From Prochlorococcus marinus CUG1433 (GTDB taxonomy: Bacteria; Cyanobacteriota; Cyanobacteriia; PCC-6307; Cyanobiaceae), in NCBI GenBank assembly GCA_017644425.1, contig JAEPLN010000001.1, positions 1,364,001-1,428,000 on the forward strand: a stretch of 64,000 bases of DNA, written 5' to 3'. Positions 16,732-25,894 of this stretch are shown in pieces. Numbering within the stretch: position 1 is the first letter of the stretch; each line of letters begins with the position of its first letter. The notes below the pieces were generated by a model. It had not been told where the DNA came from and did no database searches. It was given only the letters and a program-made list of their open reading frames with translations. Position numbers and translations under genes: made by a program.

Positions 16732-18843
16732 TTATGTTATTGTAATAGATAGATTTGCATCCTCATGTAATGTTGGATTCAAACCTAGTTTAAATAAAGA
16801 TACACCAGGATTATTGATTTGATCTATTCCCCCTAAGTCAAAAAACAAGCAACCTTTTTTTTTGGCAAATATTATGCTCTCCCAAAGAAGTACATTAGAG
16901 ATATTCTTTACCCTTTTTTCACTATCATTAACAGCTAAAAGGTAGGTAGCAGTATTTTCATATAAACAAACAATAATTGAACCAAGAAGAATTTCGCTAT
17001 TCGAATTTTGGTTATATGCCTGAAATGCAATGAATTCAACATCATCATAGCTTGAATTAAAAAACCATTTTCTTAATAATGATGAATTTATCCCATCATA
17101 ATTTTTTTTCTTTTTATCCTCTTCGTATAAATCGAAAATTTTAAAAATATCCTCTTTGTTTTTGAAGCTTTTAATATTTAAATCTAATTTGAGTCCTTTT
17201 TTTAATGCATTTCTCCATCTTCCTTTCATTTTTGTTTTTATTACATCTTCATGATTTTTAAGATTTATTATGCCTGTTTGATATCCACGTATTTTGAATA
17301 ACTTTCTTAAATAATGTTTAAGTTTATTGTCAAGGCTGTTTTTTTCAATGGTTAATAAGATAAGCAATCCTTTTTTAAATTCATGCTTTAAAAAAATAAT
17401 TAACTTACTATAAATGATCTCAATTTCATAATCTTTTAGGGAATGATAATCTTTTTCAATCTTCATTCTATTTATAATGTAGAAATTAAAGTTATACTTT
17501 TTTTTGTAGCAAATACCAAATTTACCAATAATCTTCCCTCCTAATTTAATTTTATAAAAATAACATTTTTCGGAATATGACTTTAAATAAGATTCAGATT
17601 GAAGGTACGATGAGTAATCAATTTGATATTTTAATGATCTATATTCATATTCATTTATCCTAATAAAATTAATTTCATAATTTATATTATTAATAATTCG
17701 TTTCTTTATTATTCCGCACTTATCCTCATCTATTGAAGAATTACATATTATATACATTTTTTGATTCCATAAACTTAAAGTATTTATGAGTAAATTTTTA
17801 TTGATTTTTATTTTATTGTTTAATTGAGGCCATCTTAATAGAGGAAGACCAAATTGATTTAATTTCTCTAAAATATGAATATATTCTTCTTTTAAATTTA
17901 TCTCTATTCCATACTCTTTTAAAATTAAATCATTATTAGAGATTCCTGCCCATATTAGTAAATTTGAGACAATCTTTCTCGCTTTTTTGTTCTCTTTGTA
18001 TGTTTTTGAATAAAAACAAATTGGAGATTTAATTATAAGCTCGGAAAGCATACTTATTTTGTGATTACGAAGCTTACTTGTAACTTTTTTATTAGTTGAG
18101 TTTTTAAATGGATCTTGTATTAATCTCTCAATTCGACTTAAATATGGGGAATTATTTATTATTATTTTTTTTAAGATAAAAAATATATCTTGAAATAAAG
18201 TTTTAAAAGTGAAATATATGTTTTTCAAAAAATATACATAACTATTTATCTCATGACCTAAAACTAGATTTTTACTATATATCAAACATCCACCCTCTCT
18301 AATTGGAAAGTGCTTATATAAACTCATAATAATAAATTCATTTTCACTTTTTATATTTGAATTAGGTATTGATAAATGAGCATTATCATAAATAATTATT
18401 CCTTTATATATTTCTTTTAGATTATTTTTAAAAGTGTCATTATCAGACTCCCCAAAGTAATTACAAATTAAAATTGCATCAATTTGATTTTTATTAGAAG
18501 AATTTATAATGGAAGAAATCGGATCAGAAATATCATAAAATTTTATATGACATAATTCTTTAATAGAGTCTATTACTTCATTGCAATAATAAGCAGGTAT
18601 TCCTAATGTTGGCAGATCTTTTTTTCTCTTAGAAATTAAATTAATAATTATCTTTAAACTTGCCGTAGCAGATATAGTCCAAACAATATTTTGATCTTTA
18701 TAAAAAGTATCTATATATTTATAAATAGAGCAATCATTTTTACTATTAATAGTATTTAATGATGATCCGAGAATTCTAAAAGGAGGCGCACTTGAAATGC
18801 CAATCCCTTTTATGTATTTCTTTTTATTTCTATTAATAAGCAC
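16732..18843 (-). CDS. Aminotransferase-like (PLP fold) fused to a FemAB/GNAT-like aminoacyltransferase domain
   Basis: 703 aa, much longer than either family alone. Residues 1-~370 look like a DegT/type I PLP enzyme: VWTISATASLKIIIN resembles the substrate/PLP-phosphate loop, YDNAHLS has the pyridine-binding D153, and SLYKHFPIREGG has the likely Schiff-base K177. Residues ~385-703 look like a FemAB/FemX peptidyltransferase half: KMKGRWRNALKKGLKL, then a YLLAVNDSEKR segment, FDLGGID and SLFKLGLNP, all hallmark positions of that fold. FemAB proteins use aminoacyl-tRNA to acylate an amino group. A bifunctional enzyme that installs an amine on a sugar and then acylates it is a reasonable inference. 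Start is GTG; the composition is extremely Lys/Asn/Ile-rich. Confidence 0.7.
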   Translation of the reverse strand: MLINRNKKKYIKGIGISSAPPFRILGSSLNTINSKNDCSIYKYIDTFYKDQNIVWTISATASLKIIINLISKRKKDLPTLGIPAYYCNEVIDSIKELCHIKFYDISDPISSIINSSNKNQIDAILICNYFGESDNDTFKNNLKEIYKGIIIYDNAHLSIPNSNIKSENEFIIMSLYKHFPIREGGCLIYSKNLVLGHEINSYVYFLKNIYFTFKTLFQDIFFILKKIIINNSPYLSRIERLIQDPFKNSTNKKVTSKLRNHKISMLSELIIKSPICFYSKTYKENKKARKIVSNLLIWAGISNNDLILKEYGIEINLKEEYIHILEKLNQFGLPLLRWPQLNNKIKINKNLLINTLSLWNQKMYIICNSSIDEDKCGIIKKRIINNINYEINFIRINEYEYRSLKYQIDYSSYLQSESYLKSYSEKCYFYKIKLGGKIIGKFGICYKKKYNFNFYIINRMKIEKDYHSLKDYEIEIIYSKLIIFLKHEFKKGLLILLTIEKNSLDNKLKHYLRKLFKIRGYQTGIINLKNHEDVIKTKMKGRWRNALKKGLKLDLNIKSFKNKEDIFKIFDLYEEDKKKKNYDGINSSLLRKWFFNSSYDDVEFIAFQAYNQNSNSEILLGSIIVCLYENTATYLLAVNDSEKRVKNISNVLLWESIIFAKKKGCLFFDLGGIDQINNPGVSLFKLGLNPTLHEDANLSITIT

Positions 18844-19089
18844 AATTTGATTAATCTAATAATTTATCAAAAAAATTGGATAGGTTAACTTTATCATTTT
18901 TATTTTTTGGAGATAACTCTTTTCTTAATTAATTTCCTTACTGAATTTTAGCAGATTAACTTTTAGATGTATTTAAACATTCTAAAAAATTTCTTCTTTA
19001 GGCATAAATTATTTTAAGATATAATTTCAGATAAATGATTTGAGTTAATATAATTTTTTTTGTTTTTGAAAGTTTTTATAAAAAAATAT

Positions 19090-20571
19090 TCAAGAAATCT
19101 TTGAAAAGAGATATTTTGATAATCTTAGACTCATTGCAATTATTGTAAAAGTGGGATTATAAATACTTGAATTAGGGAATATTGAACTTCCTGCTATATA
19201 AAGATTCTTTAAATTGTAAAATTTAAGATTTTGATTTACAACCCCAATATTTTCATTTCCAATAATGGTCCCTCCATGATGATGATTTCCAGTTTCAAAA
19301 TTTAAAACTTCTAAATTTATTCTCTTTGCTTTAAATTCAGGAAATATTTTTTTTAAATTTGATTGATTCTCTGAAATTATATCTTTTAAAAAATTTAAAT
19401 TTTTTCTACTCAAACAGCTTTTTATTTCTAAAGAATTATATTTTTTATTAATTATGACTCTGTTTTTAGGACTTGGTAAATGTTCAAATGAAATAGCAAT
19501 ATCAATTTCTTTTGGGTCATTTTTATAGCATTTAAACTTATATATTAAATATTTAAAAATATCAAAAGAAATAATAAATTTGAGAAGAGTACTGAGAAAT
19601 GCATAAAAATTTTTTTCCAAAAATCTTCTTTTTATAATTTGGATTTTTTTCAGAATAGTTTTTGAAATAATATTTTTTTGTACTCTTGGTGATATGGATA
19701 TTCCATAATTTATTTTATTTTGGCTATCTTTATTATTATTTTTTAAAATAAATGCTTGGTTTAATTCTTTTAATTCTTTTTTACTAAAGTTATTATATTT
19801 ACCTATTGCAACCTTGCCAATATTTATATAGGGGTGGAATGTAATATATCGCCCAGCTGATTTACAGTTAAGATTATTTTTATAAATTAGATTTAATAAT
19901 ATTTTATTATTTTCGAAGCAACCAGTAGATAAAACAATTTCTTTAGCGAAAAATGATTTTTCCAAACCTTTATTATCTATAGTAATAATCTTTTCTACTT
20001 TATTTTTTGAATTATTTAAAACAATTTCTTTTAAATTTCTATTAAAAATAATATTTATATTTTTGGAGTCAAATATTTCTCTGCCTTTTTTTATAATAAA
20101 GTTCTCGTAATTTTTTCCAAAAGTAAAATGAGATGAAGCTATTTTTATTGAGTATTTCTTTCTCAAGGCTCTCCATCCTTTATTTTCTATTTTTAGATCT
20201 AAATTTGATAATTGATTACTAATATTTAGATATTTCCATGCTTCTTGATAAGCTTTTTTAAGTTCATTATATTCAATGCCCCATTTAAGAAGCCCTTTAT
20301 ATTCAAAATCAATTAAATCAAATTCCCAAAATGTACCTCCTACCCCTGGAGCTTTCCAGAGAGCAGAGGTACCAAAGAAAGCTTTCTTCCGCTCCTCTCT
20401 AAAATTTATTTTAAAGTCACCTTTGCTTTTGCTCTTTTTATAATCATAATTTAATATTTTATTTTCATTCCCACTTTCTATTATTAAAACTTTTTTATCA
20501 CTGTTTATAAAATACTCAGCTGTCGCAATCCCAGCTGGTCCGGAACCTATTATTATCAGGTCATACTGCAT
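19090..20571 (-). CDS. GMC-family FAD-dependent oxidoreductase
   Basis: FAD-binding N-terminus YDLIIIGSGPAG (GxGxxG at 9-14) and second FAD contact LIIESG at about 28-33. The C-terminal signature NLYIAGSSIFPNSS...NPTFTIIAMS is that of glucose-methanol-choline oxidoreductases, and HHHGGTIIG at about 425 corresponds to the conserved active-site His region. Length 493 aa is in range. Such enzymes oxidise a primary or secondary alcohol on a sugar or lipid-linked sugar. The gene lies 28 bases after the membrane-protein gene and 246 bases before the fusion gene on the same strand. The interval 18844-19089 holds only very AT-rich sequence with no convincing gene. Confidence 0.85.
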   Translation of the reverse strand: MQYDLIIIGSGPAGIATAEYFINSDKKVLIIESGNENKILNYDYKKSKSKGDFKINFREERKKAFFGTSALWKAPGVGGTFWEFDLIDFEYKGLLKWGIEYNELKKAYQEAWKYLNISNQLSNLDLKIENKGWRALRKKYSIKIASSHFTFGKNYENFIIKKGREIFDSKNINIIFNRNLKEIVLNNSKNKVEKIITIDNKGLEKSFFAKEIVLSTGCFENNKILLNLIYKNNLNCKSAGRYITFHPYINIGKVAIGKYNNFSKKELKELNQAFILKNNNKDSQNKINYGISISPRVQKNIISKTILKKIQIIKRRFLEKNFYAFLSTLLKFIISFDIFKYLIYKFKCYKNDPKEIDIAISFEHLPSPKNRVIINKKYNSLEIKSCLSRKNLNFLKDIISENQSNLKKIFPEFKAKRINLEVLNFETGNHHHGGTIIGNENIGVVNQNLKFYNLKNLYIAGSSIFPNSSIYNPTFTIIAMSLRLSKYLFSKIS

Positions 20572-20599
20572 TATTGATCAATCGAACAACTATTTTTGA

Positions 20600-21967
20600 T
20601 TATATAGTATTTATAAGATATGAAACACGAATCGAATTAATTAAAATTCCAATAATTAAAGGTATATTTATTAAAATTTCTATTGGTTTGGGCAACTTAA
20701 TTTTTTTCTCAATATATATTATTAGATATAGAATATTTATTGTAAAAATAAATGCAAATATAAAGGAATAGCCTTGTAGATGTACAGCAAAAGATTGCTG
20801 AAATAATAGACCATAAAAGAGAATAGACCAAGATAGAGGCATAAATATCCATTTAGCTTTTTTACTATTTTTTATAAAAACTATTAATCCAAAAATTGAC
20901 AATAAAGATAAAGAAAATAAACTAGCAATTGCAGATGAACAATTAAAATAGCTTATATATTTTTCCAGGGTTGATAAATTATCTAATTGACTGTTAGTAA
21001 AGCAAACACTGAATCTACTTCCCCCTAAGAATTGAAGAGCAGCAATTATACCTCCATGATGAATATTATTAAAGCTGTCAATACCAATGCGATAGAGTGC
21101 TTTACTTCCTGAATGATTTATATTCATAATTCTCAAAAAGAGAAGCTGAATACCATGGATAACTATTGGCATACCACAAGCTAATGAATACAAATAAAAA
21201 CCTTTTTTATTTTGAAGAGTATTTGGTAAATAACGATATGAATAATCCTTTTCTAATAAATTACCTAAAAAGAAACTTATTATTTTATTGAAAATTACAA
21301 ATATAAATAAAAAGAATATCCATATCCAATGCATCAATCCAGCTAAAAAAACAAATAATAATCCAAGATATTTTTTATTAAGGATAAAAAAATATATACT
21401 TAGCAAATAAAATGTCAGAAATGATACCTCGAACCAAGGAGCAATCATCATCCTATATGCCCATGGAGAAGTTAAAAATAAAGAGAATAAAATAGTGCCA
21501 TAAAATAGTGATTGAAACTTATTTCGTATTTCCATGACATATAAGCCTATTTCTGAAACTAAGAAACCCACAATCGAAATTAAAATGTAATCAAAAAAAC
21601 TGCCTAAATTAAGTAATTGATAATTTGGTATTAATTTATTTAAAAAAGCTTGGGGAAGATAACCTATCAAAGGCACTAAATATATTTCACCTATATTATT
21701 CTCCAGATAATTGGTAACTTCTTGGACACTATTCCATGAAGTGTATCCAATATAGTTAATTAAGGAATTTTCGGAAATATTTTCAATAGCATTTACTATT
21801 CTTTCAAAATGATATGGTCTCCATTTTATACCTAAAGGAGAGTATGTTTGCATGAAATAATAATAAAAAATTGTTATGAGAATATATAAAAATATCCTAA
21901 AAAGAATAGGTGAAAAAAATATTTGATATTCTCTTATATTTTTATTTTTTATATCTTTGCAAAGCAT
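20600..21967 (-). CDS. Multi-pass membrane protein, possible GT-C-like transferase or polymerase
   Basis: 455 aa with roughly ten to twelve hydrophobic segments spread from residue 20 to the C-terminus and a long, less hydrophobic loop at about 270-330 containing NHSGSKALYRIG and HHGGIIAALQFLGG. I cannot name the family. The layout (N-terminal helix, then an extracytoplasmic loop with acidic/aromatic residues, then many helices) fits GT-C glycosyltransferases or O-antigen ligase/polymerase-like proteins. It begins a minus-strand operon with the GMC oxidoreductase and the aminotransferase-FemAB fusion. Function not assigned. Confidence 0.6.
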   Translation of the reverse strand: MLCKDIKNKNIREYQIFFSPILFRIFLYILITIFYYYFMQTYSPLGIKWRPYHFERIVNAIENISENSLINYIGYTSWNSVQEVTNYLENNIGEIYLVPLIGYLPQAFLNKLIPNYQLLNLGSFFDYILISIVGFLVSEIGLYVMEIRNKFQSLFYGTILFSLFLTSPWAYRMMIAPWFEVSFLTFYLLSIYFFILNKKYLGLLFVFLAGLMHWIWIFFLFIFVIFNKIISFFLGNLLEKDYSYRYLPNTLQNKKGFYLYSLACGMPIVIHGIQLLFLRIMNINHSGSKALYRIGIDSFNNIHHGGIIAALQFLGGSRFSVCFTNSQLDNLSTLEKYISYFNCSSAIASLFSLSLLSIFGLIVFIKNSKKAKWIFMPLSWSILFYGLLFQQSFAVHLQGYSFIFAFIFTINILYLIIYIEKKIKLPKPIEILINIPLIIGILINSIRVSYLINTI

Positions 21968-22272
21968 TTTATAATGGAATTATATTAATAATAGTACGAA
22001 CTTAACCTTTTTTATTTTTCGATTAAAAAAGGCTAATCTAGATTATAAAAGTATGACAAAAATAAAAATCTACATTTAAATTATATTAATCCAATGCATA
22101 AGTAATTTAATTTTTTTTTCTTATCTATAACTATGACAAATTTTGAATTGAGATATAGTTAATATAGATAGGCTAATAAACAAATAAATCTATATATTAA
22201 AAAGGATGATTTTTCAAAAATATATCAATCAAAATTTATCTCCAAAATAATTTCTCGAATATATAAACTAAA
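21968..22272. other. Divergent intergenic region, 305 bases
   Basis: Separates the minus-strand membrane-protein gene from plus-strand wecE. It is almost pure A/T with several TATA-like stretches, and must hold divergent promoters, but I cannot single out a convincing -35/-10 pair and see no ORF, repeat or terminator hairpin. Confidence 0.3.
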
Positions 22273-23403
22273 ATGATTCCATTTAATAAAATATATCTTA
22301 CCGGAAAAGAGAAGTTATATATTGAAAAAGCTCTAAATACTCAAACTGCTGGGGATGGGAACTACACCAATAAATGTAGTAAATGGTTAGAAACTTTAAC
22401 TGGAGCGCATAAAGTGTTATTAACAACTTCATGTACTGCAGCACTGGAAATGGCCGCAATATTAATTAATATTAAACCCGGCGATGAAGTTATCATGCCC
22501 TCTTACACTTTTGTTTCAACCGCAAATGCTTTTGTTCTAAGAGGAGCAATTCCAGTTTTTATTGATGTTTATGAAAACGATTTAAACATAAATGTTGAAA
22601 ATATTGAGAAAGCAATAACAAAAAAAACGAGGGCTATAGTTCCAGTTCATTATGCAGGAAACAGTTGTAAAATGGAAAAAATCAAAGAAATCGCAAATAA
22701 ATATAGTTTATTCATCATAGAAGATGCCGCACAATGCATAATGAGTTTTCATAATGGAAAACATTTAGGAAGTACTGGAGATTTAAGTGCATTTAGCTTT
22801 CATCAGACTAAAAATATTTCTTGCGGAGAAGGAGGAGCTTTAGTTATTAATAATCCAAACCTGTTTGATAGGGCAGAAATAATTAGAGAAAAAGGTACTA
22901 ATAGAAGTCAATACTTAAAAAAACAAAGCAATTTATATACTTGGTTGGATATTGGTTCATCTTATCTTCCAAGTGATATTAATGCAGCATATTTATGGGC
23001 TCAGCTGGAGGGATCAAAATTTATAACTTCAAAACGTTTAAAAGTATGGAAAAATTATAAAGAGAGTTTTTCTTATATCGAAAAAGAAGGTTTAATTAAG
23101 GTGCAAACCGTTAGCAGTAATCAAGGTTACAATGCTCATTTATTTTATATATTATTAAAAGACGAAATCTTAAGGAATAAATTTATAAAAGATATGTACA
23201 AAAAAAATATAATATGCACGTCACACTATATTCCTCTTCATAGCTCTCCCTTTGGAAAGAAAGTGGGCAAAACACAAGATGATTTAAAAGTTACAGATTC
23301 TATAAGTAAAAGAATAGTAAGATTACCTATGTGGGTTGATTTAGATAAATTTCAAAACAAGATAATTGATAGCTCTATTAAAATTATTCAAAAACTGGTA
23401 TAA
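22273..23403 (+). CDS. wecE: dTDP-4-amino-4,6-dideoxygalactose transaminase (WecE/RffA-like)
   Basis: PLP-dependent sugar aminotransferase that converts dTDP-4-keto-6-deoxyglucose to dTDP-Fuc4N (TDP-thomosamine). DegT-fold landmarks: TTSCTAALE (51-59), D151 in IIEDAAQ, and the Schiff-base K180 in FSFHQTKN. The segments EKGTNRSQYL, LYTWLDIGSSYLPSD and AAYLWAQLE are nearly diagnostic for WecE. Length 376 aa is standard. Its substrate would be supplied by the rmlA-rmlB pair encoded convergently just downstream (28 bases between stops), so the three genes form a complete route to dTDP-4-amino-sugar. Confidence 0.92.
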   Translation: MIPFNKIYLTGKEKLYIEKALNTQTAGDGNYTNKCSKWLETLTGAHKVLLTTSCTAALEMAAILINIKPGDEVIMPSYTFVSTANAFVLRGAIPVFIDVYENDLNINVENIEKAITKKTRAIVPVHYAGNSCKMEKIKEIANKYSLFIIEDAAQCIMSFHNGKHLGSTGDLSAFSFHQTKNISCGEGGALVINNPNLFDRAEIIREKGTNRSQYLKKQSNLYTWLDIGSSYLPSDINAAYLWAQLEGSKFITSKRLKVWKNYKESFSYIEKEGLIKVQTVSSNQGYNAHLFYILLKDEILRNKFIKDMYKKNIICTSHYIPLHSSPFGKKVGKTQDDLKVTDSISKRIVRLPMWVDLDKFQNKIIDSSIKIIQKLV

Positions 23404-23431
23404 ATTTCAAATGATATTTAATTATTAACAA

Positions 23432-24487
23432 CTAAAAGAAATTTTTTAATCCTAACCTTTCGCAATTATAATCACTTTTAAATAATTGTTTTTCAACCCA
23501 TTTTTGATTATTTAGATACCAATCTACAGTAATTTTTAAAGCGGATTCAAAAGAATATTTTGGTTCCCAATTAATTTCTTTTTTGATCTTTTTAGTATCC
23601 AGTGCATAACGTTTATCATGGCCTGGACGATCTGTAACATAATATATAAGGTTCTTTGAAGATGATTTTTTGTTTAGTTTTTTATCTAAAATTTCACATA
23701 GTAGCTTAACAATCGCATTATTTGATATTAAATTATTTGCCCCTATACAATAGGATTCGCCAAATTTACCTAACTCAATAATCTTTAAGATTGCTTCTAC
23801 GTGATCATGAACATAAATCCAATCTCTAATAAATTCTCCATCACCATAAATAGGGATTTTAAAATTATTTATAACTTTGAATATTACAAGTGGGATTAAT
23901 TTTTCTGGAAATTGTCCAGGACCAAAATTGTTCGAACAATTACCTATTATTACGGGTAATTTATAAGTATGAAACCAACTCTTTACAAGAAAATCAGTAG
24001 AAGCCTTTGAAGCTGAATATGGTGATCTAGGATTAATTTTTGATTGTTCATTAAAATAACTATTTTCCTTTGCCGAACCATATATCTCATCAGTACCCGC
24101 ATGATAAAAAATAAATTTATTTTGTCGATCTTTATCCATTTTAAAATAAAGTTTTCTAGCTGATTCAAGTAAATTTAAAGTCGCTGAAATATTATTTTCC
24201 ACAAAAAGGCCTGGATCATCAATTGAACGATCAACATGAGTATCAGCTGCCAAATTAATAATTAAATCTGGATTAATTTGAAATATTATTTCTTGTATTT
24301 TACTACTATCAGAAAGATTATAATTTATAAATTTATATCTATCTTTTAGATTATTATCAATTATAATTTCAGCACTTGCATAACCATTTTTATCAATATT
24401 AACTATTTTATAGTCTGTATGAATTAGTAATTTTTCTATCAGATTCCTACCAATAAATCCAGAACCTCCTGCAATTAAGACTTTCAT
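23432..24487 (-). CDS. rmlB: dTDP-glucose 4,6-dehydratase
   Basis: Extended SDR that makes dTDP-4-keto-6-deoxy-D-glucose. NAD-binding GGSGFIG at 7-13, the dehydratase acid/base pair D133-E134 in GTDEIYG, and Y157/K161 in YSASK are all present, as is NCSNNFGPGQFPEKLIP, a signature of RmlB. 351 aa. It is 12 bases downstream of rmlA in the same operon. No rmlC or rmlD follows, so the keto sugar is likely routed to the WecE-like aminotransferase instead of dTDP-rhamnose. Confidence 0.96.
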   Translation of the reverse strand: MKVLIAGGSGFIGRNLIEKLLIHTDYKIVNIDKNGYASAEIIIDNNLKDRYKFINYNLSDSSKIQEIIFQINPDLIINLAADTHVDRSIDDPGLFVENNISATLNLLESARKLYFKMDKDRQNKFIFYHAGTDEIYGSAKENSYFNEQSKINPRSPYSASKASTDFLVKSWFHTYKLPVIIGNCSNNFGPGQFPEKLIPLVIFKVINNFKIPIYGDGEFIRDWIYVHDHVEAILKIIELGKFGESYCIGANNLISNNAIVKLLCEILDKKLNKKSSSKNLIYYVTDRPGHDKRYALDTKKIKKEINWEPKYSFESALKITVDWYLNNQKWVEKQLFKSDYNCERLGLKNFF

Positions 24488-24499
24488 ATTAAAACATTA

Positions 24500-25387
24500 T
24501 TAATTAAAATCCTTTTTCATATCAAGCAATCTCAACAAGTACTTTCCATAACTACTTTTTATTAAATATTGAGCTAAAGAATATAATTGTTTATCATCTA
24601 TCCAACCATTTCTCCAAGCTATTTCCTCAGGACAGCCAACTTTTAAACCTTGACGATTTTCCAAAGTTCTAACATAACTACCTGCATCATGAAGAGACTC
24701 AAAAGAGCCTGTATCTAGCCATGCCAAACCTCTACTAAATATTTTTGCCCTTAACTTATTTTCTTTTAGATAAAGTTTGTTCAAATCGGTAATTTCTAGT
24801 TCTCCTCTTATTGAGGGACGAACTTTTTTTGCCTTTTCAACTACTGTTTGGTCATAAAAATATAATCCTGTTATTGCGTATTGACTTTTAAAAGATATTG
24901 GTTTTTCTTCAATTGATTTAATTTCATAATTTTCATTAAATTCAACAATACCATAATTATGGGGATCACTAACAGGATATACCGTTATTGTTGCTCCGAT
25001 ATTTTCCTCCATAGATTTTTTAATTTGCCTTATAAAATTCTGCCCATGAAAAAAATTATCTCCCAAAATTACAACTGATGAATAACCTTTAATATATTCC
25101 TCGCCAATAATGAATGATTGAACAATTCCTGCAGGTTTTTCTTGAATAAGATAATTGATATTTATCCCAAGGGATTTACCATTTCCTAGAAGATCTTCAA
25201 ATAGATTATGATCTCTTTGTGAACATAATATAAGAATATCTTTTATTCCAGCCAACATAAGTATTGATAAGGAATAATATATCATTGGCTTATCATAAAT
25301 AGGTAATATTTGCTTACTAATCGAATTTGTCAATGGAGATAATCTTGTACCTTTTCCTCCAGCCAAAATTATCCCTTTATATTTCAT
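24500..25387 (-). CDS. rmlA: Glucose-1-phosphate thymidylyltransferase
   Basis: Forms dTDP-glucose from glucose-1-phosphate and dTTP. N-terminal ILAGGKGTRLSPLT is the nucleotidyltransferase signature, with the family-typical LPIYDKPMIYYSLS, VILGDNFFHGQ and LAWLDTGSFESL following. 295 aa matches RmlA (about 290). First gene of the rmlA-rmlB operon; the 507-base region to its right (25388-25894) must carry its promoter. Confidence 0.97.
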   Translation of the reverse strand: MKYKGIILAGGKGTRLSPLTNSISKQILPIYDKPMIYYSLSILMLAGIKDILILCSQRDHNLFEDLLGNGKSLGININYLIQEKPAGIVQSFIIGEEYIKGYSSVVILGDNFFHGQNFIRQIKKSMEENIGATITVYPVSDPHNYGIVEFNENYEIKSIEEKPISFKSQYAITGLYFYDQTVVEKAKKVRPSIRGELEITDLNKLYLKENKLRAKIFSRGLAWLDTGSFESLHDAGSYVRTLENRQGLKVGCPEEIAWRNGWIDDKQLYSLAQYLIKSSYGKYLLRLLDMKKDFN

Positions 25388-25894
25388 TTTTAAAACTTAA
25401 AAGGTATAGCTTTAATTTTAGTACAGAAAAGCTTTAAAATAAAAACAAATAATTTAATAATTAAAAAAACCTTTAAAAGGTATTGTGCTCGTTATTCAAA
25501 TACTGTTTTTATAAATTAAAAAATCTAAAAATATCATATAAGTATTTATTAAGAAAAAGATAGGGCTAATTGATATTAAGGAATTTTTATGGATTATTTT
25601 TCTGTAAACATTAACTATCGATTATAATTATTCTGTTTTCAAATTTTTTTTAAAAGCTATATTTTAGAAATTATTGATAAATATTACTCATGCTTGAGAC
25701 TAATCTAAGAATATAAATAATCCGAGAATTAATTTATATTTATATCTTCTTTTATTAATTGTTTGCTTACGAGATTAGCTGATTAAAAATACTAATTATT
25801 CATAAAAATCACTTTTATCTGTTAGAGATATGTGATCAATTTGAAATATTAATAAAAAAGACTTAAGCTTTTAAAGAATCTATCTCAAAACTAA
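25388..25894. other. Divergent intergenic region, 507 bases
   Basis: Lies between rmlA (minus) and a plus-strand GT-like gene. It contains short inverted repeats such as ACCTTTAAAAGGT near 25470 and many TATA-like stretches, but no ORF with credible coding character, no tRNA and no clear terminator. The longest start-associated frame I noticed is only about a dozen codons. Probably two promoters plus decayed sequence. Confidence 0.3.

Noticed and set aside
20574-20771. Plus-strand frame of 65 codons with hydrophobic content
   Set aside because: Antisense to the 3' end of the membrane-protein gene; hydrophobicity arises from reading the reverse of membrane helices.
25440-25500. Possible terminator hairpin downstream of ACCTTTAAAAGGT
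   Set aside because: Stem is only A/T-rich with no GC core or following T run, so it is more likely chance palindromy in very AT-rich DNA.
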